A stretch of 9,866 bases of DNA, from NCBI GenBank assembly GCA_900772475.1, contig CAAHEI010000089.1:1-9866 (forward strand), given 5' to 3'. Under the pieces are notes generated by a model. It saw only the letters and a list, made by a program, of their open reading frames with translations. It was not told the origin of the DNA and did not search any database. Below are positions 1-9,700 of the stretch, piece after piece. Each line of letters opens with the position of its first letter. The first letter of the stretch is position 1. The translations under genes were made by a program, and so were the position numbers. This DNA is from Clostridia bacterium. Lineage in GTDB: Bacteria; Bacillota; Clostridia; TANB77; CAG-465.

Positions 1-120
1 ATAGTTCTTATAACTAATGGAAAAATAGCAATAATTAAATATACTAGATAAAATTTTTGTATGTTTACTTTAAGATGATAACAAAGATACCAAATGAATT
101 GCTGATATTTTTAAGTTCGA

Positions 121-142
121 AATAGTACGTAGCAGTACTATT
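121..142. repeat. Short inverted repeat (8-bp stem, 6-base loop)
   Basis: AATAGTAC at 121-128 is the exact reverse complement of GTACTATT at 135-142, with GTAGCA between. Neither side has a convincing T-tract, so it is not a clear terminator. It could be an operator, a hairpin in a leader of a gene to the left, or chance in AT-rich sequence. Confidence 0.4.
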
Positions 143-200
143 CCAAACAATTTAAAATAATTCGCCATTATGGTTTTGTTAATGTCAATATGACTTTCCT

Positions 201-248
201 ATTATATAAAACAAATCTGAAAAAATTAAAAATTTCTTCAGATTTGTT
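201..248 (-). terminator. Probable Rho-independent terminator of the giant gene
   Basis: A perfect 12-bp stem pairs 210-221 with 237-248 around a 15-base loop. Read on the minus strand, the stem is AACAAATCTGAA ... TTCAGATTTGTT and is followed at once by TTATATAAT, so the transcript has a run of four U then an AU-rich tail. It lies 82 bases past the TAA. The stem is AT-rich and therefore weaker than a textbook terminator, but this is usual in low-GC genomes. No T-tract follows on the plus strand, so it points leftward only. Confidence 0.72.
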
Positions 249-330
249 AGTGCACCTAAAATTATAACTATAATTTTTATGCAGTATATTTTTTTACCTA
301 TCAACATCTTCATGTTCTGTTTTACTTATT

Positions 331-762
331 TTATAGCTTAATATATTTTGTTGGGTCTACATCATTTCTATATCCGCTAGCGTTTCTAATTTCAAAGTGT
401 AAGTGATGTCCTGTTGAGTTGCCTGGGTTAGGGTCGGTTTCCGGATCTCCTCCCTCTAATCCAATTACTTCTCCTTGTGTTACTTTATCTCCGGATTTTA
501 CATTTATTTTTGAAAGATGTGCATAGAAGCTATATATTGTTTCCCCATTAACAACATGTTTTATTTCTATACAATTTCCAAATCCATTTTGTACTCCGGC
601 AAATGTTACTTCTCCGTCAGATACTGCAAATATTTCAGTATGATGTATTCCAGATATGTCTATACCAGTATGTTTATCTACAATCCCTGTTATTGGATCT
701 GTTCTTGTTCCATAATTTGATGTTATTGTGTAGTTACCTGAAATTGGTAATATAAAATCTTG
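331..762 (-). other. C-terminal M23 (LytM-type) zinc metallopeptidase domain
   Basis: Residues 3035-3177 carry the complete M23 signature: GTRTDP, then HTGIDIS with zinc ligands His3065 and Asp3069, YAHLS with His3116, and STGHHLHFEI with His3154 and zinc ligand His3156. M23 enzymes cleave peptide cross-bridges or stem peptides of peptidoglycan. All expected active-site residues are kept, so the domain is probably active. Two details differ from the common form: the Pro before HLHFE (usually STGPHLHFE) is His3153, and the loop before it is lengthened by an acidic, Pro-rich insert, GDPETDPNPG. The domain runs to the stop codon, so no sorting signal or membrane helix follows it. Substrate choice cannot be read from sequence. 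Confidence 0.96.
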
Positions 763-3700
763 TTTTCCTGTTGTTGATGAACTTTCCTTTAATTTTGCAG
801 TTGCAATGTTTGGATTAATCCATTCAATTGTTTCTGCTTTTTTACCATAATTTTTCTTTAAGATATCTCTATCTAATTTATTTACTACTCCATCCTCATT
901 TAAATCATAAATTGCTCTAGTTACTTTATCTTCATCTGTAATAATTTCCCCATAATTATTATTCAATGCTACTAAATCATCTATTTCAATTTGTTCTTCA
1001 AGTGCTGACTTTTCGCCATTTTTAACTACGTTTCCGGCTAGTAATTTATGTTCATCTAATATAGTTTCTTCTCCTTTTATAACCTCAATTCCTGTAACTT
1101 TATAATTTAGATATCCGTCTTTGCATGCTACTAAATCATATTTTCCACTTTCTTCTATTGTAATATTGAATGTTCCATCTTCTTCTGTTTCCATATGTTT
1201 TACAGGGTTAATTGTATCTGTTGATTTGTATAATTTAATTGTTGATTTATATTTTTCTTTTGTATTTTCTGTTAGTATTTTTCCTGATATACTTGCTACT
1301 TTTCCTATTTTTACAGTGTATTGTTTTTCTTCTCCTGCTTCTGAAGTTATAGTGTAATTTACATATGTTATATCTCCTGTAAGTGTTGTTACTGTTGTTA
1401 ATTCTCCTGTTGATGTTTGGTCACCCAATTTTACAGTTGAATATTGGCTTTCTGGAGTTATTTTTAATGTAACTTCACTAGTATCTTCTTTTGCCATTAT
1501 AAAATAGTTTCCATTTTCGTCTATTACTGCTTCTTTTGTTATTTGTTTATTATTATCTTCATATGTTCCTTCAACTTTTGCAGTATTATTATTTGTAGAA
1601 AGTCTTGTAATTACCAAAGTACTATTTTCAACAGTTTCATCTGCTGAAACAACTGATATTGGTACCTCTATAGTTTTTCCTGCTGATTTTGTGTCAATAT
1701 CAAGATTATATTCTTTTCCACCTAATTCATATTCTAGTGTGTTATTTATATCTACAGTTGCATTAGCATCATTTGTTACTACTTTTATTGTTCCTGATGT
1801 AGCGGTGTCCAAAATACTTACATTATATTTTCCATTTTCGTCTTTACTTAATAGTTCTCCATCATAACTTACAATTGAACTTGTATCATTTGATAGTCTT
1901 TGTAATATAATATTGTATGTTTCTACTGTCTTACCATCTGTTGCTGTTACTACTACTGGAACCGTTATTTCATCTTGTTCTAGTTTTAAATCTACCCATG
2001 CTTCTGATTCATTCATAATAGTATCATTGTCACCTATTTTTACACTAGCATATGGATATTCTGTTGTAACTTTTATTTTTGCTTTATTCGCTAATTTTTT
2101 GATATTTTTTCTATATATGTCTGGTCTATCTTGGTCTGGAAGAATTTTTACATCATTTACTACCACTTGTGTTACGTTAACATTTGATGATTTTTTAACT
2201 AATAGTAATTGATATTTTTGCGTTATACCAGTTTCTGATGTTATAGTAAATGGTATTGTTTTTCCATCTTGTCCTTCATCTAATGTTGAATATGTTGTTA
2301 TACTGCCAACTGCTGTATTTTCGTTTATTTCTATAGTTGAGTTTGTATTTCCAGCCATTATAAATATTTCATGTTGATCTATGTCTTTGTCTACTACTGC
2401 TTTGTATGTATTTGTTTCTTTGTTATAGTCTGTTATTTCTACATCGTCTACTATTAAAGAATCTACTGCTGTTGATTTATCGATTTTTTCAAGTTCTATA
2501 TATTCAACATTTGTTATTCCTGTTTGACTTCTTATTGTTATTGGTATTACTGTTATTTTGTCACTTCCAAGTTCTACTGCTTTTTCACTTTGTGTTTGTT
2601 CCTCTTCATTTAATGCTATTCTTACATAAGCATATTGATTATTTGAAATAACCTTAATTACTGGCTGTTTATTTTCGTCTACAGTTGTTTTGTATCTTCC
2701 TGTTTTTTTATCTTTTTTAAGTTCATTTCCATTTACATATACATTCTTTAAAGAATTATCACTTGATTCTTTTATAATTTCTAGTGTATATTGTTTATCC
2801 TCGCCAGCCTCCGAACCAATTGTTATTGTAACATTTGTTTTTTCTTCTGGTAGTGGTTGGATAAAGTTTAATGGATTTCCAGTTTTTTGGCTATCTCCTA
2901 TGGTTACTTTAATATTTGATAATTCACTTTTTGCTGTAACATCAACAGTTGCTTGAACTGCAGATTCCTGTACAAAGCTTCTATATGTGTTATCATCTAT
3001 TTTGGTAGCCTCTAAGTTGTTTACTTTTATAGTTTTAACATTGTTGTCTCCAGATTTTACAGTTATGTATAATTGGTATTCATATTCTGTTCCATCTGCT
3101 GCTGTTAATTTAACAGGAACTTCTAAGTATTTTCCTTCTTCAAGGTTTTGTATTGTTGAGTTTTGTTCTCCTACTGATGATGTTCCTCCATTTATCTCTA
3201 TTTTTGTTGTTTCTTCTTGTGCTTTTGCATAAATATCTGCAGATGTTGGTATATCACTTATTGTTATTTCGTAGTTACCATCATCACGTTTTTTAGCGTC
3301 TTTTCCTCTTACTTGTAATTTTGCCAGTTCAATATCTGATGAAAATTGTGAAATTGTAATTGTTCTTGTTTCTTTTTTGCCTTCTTCAGAAGTTACTGTA
3401 AATGTAATTATCTTTTTACCTACCCCTGGTAAACTAATATTATCAACTGTTACTGCTTTTTGTTCATTATGTTCAACCTCATCAATTATTGTATTAATTT
3501 CAGTCTTTTCACTTTCTGTTACAATTTCCAATGCAGTTGTGTCTAATGTATTTTCTAATGTAATATTGTAGTTTTTATGTTTTTCGTCATATGTTGATGT
3601 AATATCAGTTCCATTTACTTTTATTGCCTCTACATTCAAGTTATTATCTTTTCTGTAAATTTTAACTGTTTTTGTTAGTTCTTCCCCATTTTGAGACTTA

Positions 3701-6700
3701 ACTGTAACTTTAACTTCTTTTATTTTTCCTGGATTGATTCCATATTCCTGAGTTTGTGTATTTTCTACACTATATTCACCATCATCAAATTTAATAGTTG
3801 CATATTCATTTTCTGCTTTAACCTGTAATTCATATTTTTCTGTATCTACTGTAATTACTTGTGTTTCGTAAGTTTGTGTATCTGTATTTTCTGTTAAAGG
3901 TTCCCCATTTACTTTAACATATTCAATGTTGTTGTTTGTAGATTTTTTTGTTAGATTTAATATGTATGTACTTGTTTGTGCTTCATTATTTGGATTGCTT
4001 ACTATTATTTTATATGAATCTGTTTCATATTTCATTCTTTGTGTAATAGAGATTGTTCCTGTTTGTGACAATATTAGTTCATTATCTTTGTATACACTTA
4101 CTTTTGCAAGAGTATTATCTGGTGTTATTTCTATATTTGCTGTGTCGTCTGCATCTACCCATCCATTGTAAATAATTTCACTATTGTCTTGTAATTTTGC
4201 AACGTCTCCGTCTGTCTTTATTTCTGATAGTTCTGTGCTAAATTTCTTTGTTATTTCAATAGTGTATGTTTTAGTAGTTTCCCCATCTTCTGCTAAAACA
4301 TCTATTGTAAATGAATTTATTTGGCTTATATCTATAGATTTATTTTCTATTTTATTTGGTGTATACTCATCTTCTGTTCCTAATTTTATCTTAGCATTTT
4401 CATTTTTTGTTATTGCATCAAATGTAAGTGTTTGTAGTCTATCATCAACTTGTACTTCGTATTTAGATGATGTTATTTTTGAAACTTTTTTAATGTCTTT
4501 TCCTTTTATTTCTGCTATATCTGTGTTATTAGATTCTTTTTCTATTTTAAGTATTTCTGCTTTTGTTGTTCCATCTTCAGCTTCTATTAATATGTTTACT
4601 TCTGTAATTTCATCTAATAGTGTTACTGTTGATGTATTATTTCCAACATTTTTTTCTCCACCTGCAATTGATATTTTTGCTTTTTCGTCTTCTGATGTTA
4701 TAGTGATATTTGCTGTTCCTGTTCTTTTTGTTTTGACATAATATGTTCCATCTTCTTGTACAGTTGGTACATATTCTTTTTTGTCTTCTGTTTCTACTTT
4801 TATGCCCGAGATATTAGTGTTTCCACTTAATCTGTTTACTGTTAATATTTTTTCTTCTGTATTTTTTCCATCTTCTGATACAACTTTTATTGTATATTCA
4901 GTTTTATCTTCTGTTATTTTTCTTTTTATTGTTAATTGATTTGTATTTTGTGTTTGACTATCAACAGTTACTTTAGCATTATCATTTTGTGATTCAACCT
5001 TTATTTGTGCATCTGTAATTGTTGATTTAACATTTGCTGTATAGTTTCCATTTTCGTCTGGTTCTATTTCTTGACCATTTACTTGAACTGTTCCTATATT
5101 TGCAATGCTTGATTTTTCTATAATAGCAAGATCATATGCACTCCTTTCAATTCCATTTTGTGCTGTTACTGTAATTGGTACAATTGTTTCTTTTCCTGAT
5201 TTATTTTCTGTTGCTTCTACTGTTCCTACTTTTGTAACATCTCCAGCTTTTATTCCTAGTGTTATATTTGCTAAATCATCTGTTGACTTTGCAATTATAT
5301 CATATGAAGATAATTCATTGTCGACTTTTATTTCATATCTTCCTTTTATTGAATTATAACTTGCTGTCTCATTTCCTACTGTAATTTCTTTTATTCCTGT
5401 CTCTGCTGGTAATGTGTTTATTTTTAATGTATATTGTTTTTCTGTTCCATATTCAGTTTTTACAGTTATTATAGCTTCTGTTAAACTTGAATCTAATGTT
5501 ATTTCTTTTGTTGCTTCTTTCAATGAATACTCGTCTTCTCCTATTTTTACATTAGTGTTCTCGTTTACAGCTGTTGCCTTTATTTTTAAAGATGTTACTG
5601 CATTTTGTAATTGTACTTCATACGTGTTTTCTTCTGTTTTTGAAATTTCTGCTGGAATATCATCATTTCCTAATAATTCATTTATTGCAACTTCGTTTAA
5701 TTCTGCATCATCTGAACTTCTAATAATATTTACAGTGTATTCTTTTTCCTTTCCACCGTCTGCAGTAATTACTTTTATTGGGACTGTAGTTTCTTTTTCT
5801 GCTAATGATATTGTTTGTGTAATTGTTCCAATTTGGTAATTTTGTGCATCTATATTATCTTGTCCCACAGCTATTTTACTTTCAGCATTTATACAGTTTA
5901 TTGTCAAATTTGTAGATGTATACTTGCTTAAAACTTTTATTTCATATTTTGAATTCTCGACATTTGTTGCTTCTTTTATTGTTGATTCGTTTACTGCAAA
6001 AATATTTTTTAATCCTACTTCTGTGTCTCCACGTTTTATGATTAAAGTATATTTTTCAACTTTTCCTGTTTCATTGTCTTTTATATGGATTTTATATGTA
6101 TTTGTTTCTGCATTTACTTCTACACTTTTTTCTAATGTTGATTTTTCTTCTGTAAAGTCTGCAAGAGAAATCGTGTCTTCTGCATTTTTGGTTGTTATTT
6201 TTACCATTGCATTGTTTACACCTGTACTCACATATGCTGTATATACATTATTTATTTCTTTTATAGTTTTTCCTTCTACTTGTAATTCTTGTATTTTGCT
6301 ATTTGTTCTTTGTTTTTTTATTGTTAATGTATATTCATTTTGCTTTGTGCCATCTTCGCTTTCTACTTGTATTGTTGCTGATGTTACATCAGATACTGTT
6401 TGTATGTTTTCTTTTATTGCATTTTGTTGCTTTTCTCCATTATTAATTCCAATTTTTGAAGTAGTAAAGTTTGTTGTTGCTTCTATAGATGCTAAATCTA
6501 TTTCGTCTGTTATAACTGCTTCATAGTTTTTATCATCTATCTTTTTTGCTTCTTTTCCATTTACCATTACTTTATTTAATGTTGCAAGATATTCTTTTGT
6601 ATATACCTTTAATGTATATGTTTCATCTCTACCAGATTCAGATGTTATTTTTATTGGTATTTCTTTAATTGGTTCTTCCATTTCAAATGTATATGTTTGT

Positions 6701-9700
6701 TCATGTTCTTCTTTTGCTTGTCCGTCTATACTTACATATGCTTTCTCGTGATTTGTTGTTACTTTTACAACATTTTCACCAGTGCTTGGAACTATAGTTT
6801 CATATATACCATTTTCATTTTTTATTATTTGTTCTTCTGTTTCAACACCTGATTTTTTTATTGTTAAATTTTTTATACTATTATCATTGCTAACTCTTAC
6901 TATTGTTAGTGTATAATTTACTTCATTGCCTGCTTCTGTTTTAACAATAAATGGTATTTGCGTTTCATTACTTGAAATATCTATTTCTTTTTTTATAATT
7001 CCTTTTTCCCATGTTGTTCCATTGTCTATACTAATTTGATCTGTTCCTAGTTTTGTTTTTATTTGTACTTGTGAATTTTTAGTATCATCATCTACTGGAA
7101 TTTTTACTTTATATTTGAATGCTTCTGTAACTTCTGCTTCTGCTCCTGTTGCTGTTATACTTTCTATTCTGTCTGTATCTACAGGTACAACTGCTCTTGT
7201 TCCCTTTTTTTCTTCTCCTGTTACTTTATCTGTAACTATAAGTTGTGTTGTTCCAAGACTTGCACCTTGAACTTTTCCATTTCCTAGGATTGACAAGATA
7301 GCAGTATTTTCTGCATTCCATTTATATTCATCCAATTCTTTATTCTTGTCTCCAAATACATTAAATGTTTTTGCTTTTATATTAATATCTTCTATTTCAT
7401 TAATTTCTAAAGTATTATTTTCTGGATCTATTTCAAAATTTCTGTCTCCAACCAATGTATGTACAATACTATTGAATTTTGTTGTACTTTGATCGTTATC
7501 ATTTGTACCATTTCCAAGCTCTCCACGTTTGTTATCACCTGCAGAATATATAAATCCAGTGTTTGAAATTATAAATGTGTTGTTATATCCTGCTCCTATT
7601 CTAAATACATTAGTTCCATTTTCTAAAACTTGTGTAGGATTTGAAACTTCTTCTGTAGAGTTTACTCCTAATTGTCCATTTATATTTTCTCCCCATGTGT
7701 ATGCTTTTTCGTCTACACTTTGATACATATTTACGTTATTTTGAACAGATATATCAATTGCATTTTTGACATTTGAAACCTGTGATAGTTTTCCGTCTTG
7801 ATATTTATAAATAGTTCCATCTGCTCTTAAAATTAATAAATAGTTTGTTCCTATTTCTACTTTTACTGCATTAGATATTTCTGGGATATATCCATTTAAT
7901 ATTTTACCCATTCCATATACTTGTCCGTTTGATGTTACAAATGCTGACTCACCTTTTCCTGCAGATACTTGTATAATAGTGTCTCGTGGCATAGATATTA
8001 CTACTGGTTTGCTTGTGTCTTTTCCTATGTATTTTGATGATAGTTCTCCATTTGCATTTGAACCCCATCCATATACAGTTCCATAACTATCTAGTGCTAT
8101 AGAGTGTGTCTCTCCTGCTGAAATTGCTGTTATATCTGTTAGGCCTTCTATTTGAACTAATTTTGCTTTGTTTTCATAGTTTCCTAATCCTAATTGTCCA
8201 TAATTATTGCTACCTATTGCCCATGCTGTACCATCTTTTCTTGTTGCTAATGCATAGTTCTTTCCTGCACTTACTGAGTTATATGTTGATATAACATTTG
8301 TACTTACTGGTACATTAGAATCTGCAAGTCCACTTGCATCATATCCCCATGTCCATATTGTTCCATCTTCTTTTAACCCTAGTGCATAGTTCTTTCCTGA
8401 AACCGTGTTAGGAGCTACATGTGTGCTATATTCTGTGTTGTTGTCCACAACTCTTATTATTGCTACACTTTCTTTTCCTGTCTTTTTATCTTTAACTTTT
8501 GCCCATGTTGTTCCTTCACGTATACCTAACACATTTCCTTCTCCGTCAATTTTTGCTATGTCATTATTATAACTTGTGTATTCAAAATCACTCTTATCAT
8601 TTTGTTCTATATAAATTAAGTTGAACTTAAATTTTGCATTTGCTAATATTGATTGTATTTCACTTTTTACTAATACAATTTCCATTGTATCTAGTGATGA
8701 TGTGTCACTTCCTACTAAAACTGGTTCTTCTGATCTTGTTCTGCTCTTCTTTTCTTTATTTCCATGATTGTAATCCCCACATGCCCATACTGAACCATCT
8801 TCTTTTAGGAATACTGTGTATGTGTCTCCTGAAGATACTCTTATTACATTATTTATTAAAGTGTTTTGTTCAAATGTAGTTTTGTTTTCTGTTGTTCCTA
8901 AACCTAATTGTCCATTAGAGTTTGTTCCTGTTACATATACATTATTGTTTCCATCTCTTAAGATTGTATGTGTTTTTCCTGTTGATGCTTGTCTTATATT
9001 TTTAACATCTTTTAGTTTTGTTGGAACATTCTTATTTTCTTTGTCTTCTGTTCCTAATGTTGAATATGTATTACCTCCCCAAGTATATACGTATCCATCT
9101 ACTGTTGTTGCTATATTTGAGATGTCTCCTGCACCTATTGTTCCTATTTTGTCTTTTATTTCTACTTTTTGGAATTCATTTATTTTGCCTATTTCGTTGT
9201 CTCCGATTCCTAATTGTCCATATAGATTTGATCCTGTAGCAAATACTTCTCCTGCTCTGTTAAGAACAATATAATGGCTCTTTCCACCTGATATGTCAAT
9301 TATGTCATGTACTCCTTTTACTTTTTTTGGCAACACTTTATTTGTATATGTTCCTAAGCCTAAGTCTCCATATGCATTTAATCCCCATGCATATAGTTCG
9401 TTATTTTCTGTAATTACCATTGTATTGTTGTTTCCTGCAGCTATTTTTATAACCTTTGGTAAATTACTTACTTTGTATGGTGTGTATTGATTTTCTCTAG
9501 TATTTCCTATTTGATAATTATTATTTCTACCCCATGTCCATACATTTCCATTACTGTCTAATGCTACATTGTGATTTTCTCCTGCTGCTATTTGTGTAAT
9601 AATAGTTCCCTCTGGAAATGTTACTTCTACTGGTTCATCACTTGTTATGACTGTCCCATTTCCTAATTGTCCATATGTATTATCTCCCCATGTAAATACT

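Larger units (their letters stand above)
1..330. other. Intergenic AT-rich region downstream of the giant gene
   Basis: No convincing gene is found. Both strands are broken by stops. The two longest minus-strand frames starting at ATG are only 42 codons (185-313) and 32 codons (70-168). Neither has a ribosome-binding site at proper spacing, and the first one runs through the probable terminator. The region holds that terminator (201-248) and the small inverted repeat (121-142); I see no RNA gene, mobile-element end or clear promoter. Confidence 0.7.

Noticed and set aside
115..121. GTTCGAA resembling a tRNA T-loop
   Set aside because: No pairing T-stem surrounds it and no acceptor or anticodon arm can be formed.
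70..168. 32-codon minus-strand ORF beginning MANYFKLFG
   Set aside because: The nearest AGGA-like site is about 30 bases before the ATG, too far away, and the product matches no family I recognise.
183..206. Minus-strand TTGACA (183-188) and TATAAT (201-206) promoter-like words
   Set aside because: They are in the wrong order relative to each other, and neither has a suitable partner at 16-18 bases; TATAAT is also part of the terminator tail.
185..313. 42-codon minus-strand ORF with a hydrophobic middle (KIIVIILGAL)
   Set aside because: No Shine-Dalgarno sequence before the ATG, and the frame runs through the probable terminator hairpin. Chance is likely in such AT-rich DNA.
4184..4741. Plus-strand ORF of 185 codons, and similar ones at 5924-6526 and 8816-9274
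   Set aside because: These lie antisense to confirmed repeat and propeller coding sequence. Their Ser/Phe/Val/Ile-rich products are what reversed Asn/Thr/Glu/Lys-rich codons give.
1300..7170. Regular repeats considered as CRISPR or a DNA satellite
   Set aside because: The periodicity is about 294 bases, exists at protein level only, and the reading frame is continuous.
331..9420. CDS starting at the ATG at 9418-9420
   Set aside because: The frame upstream is open and encodes the same repeat family; the ATG lies within an RCC1 unit and has no properly spaced ribosome-binding site.
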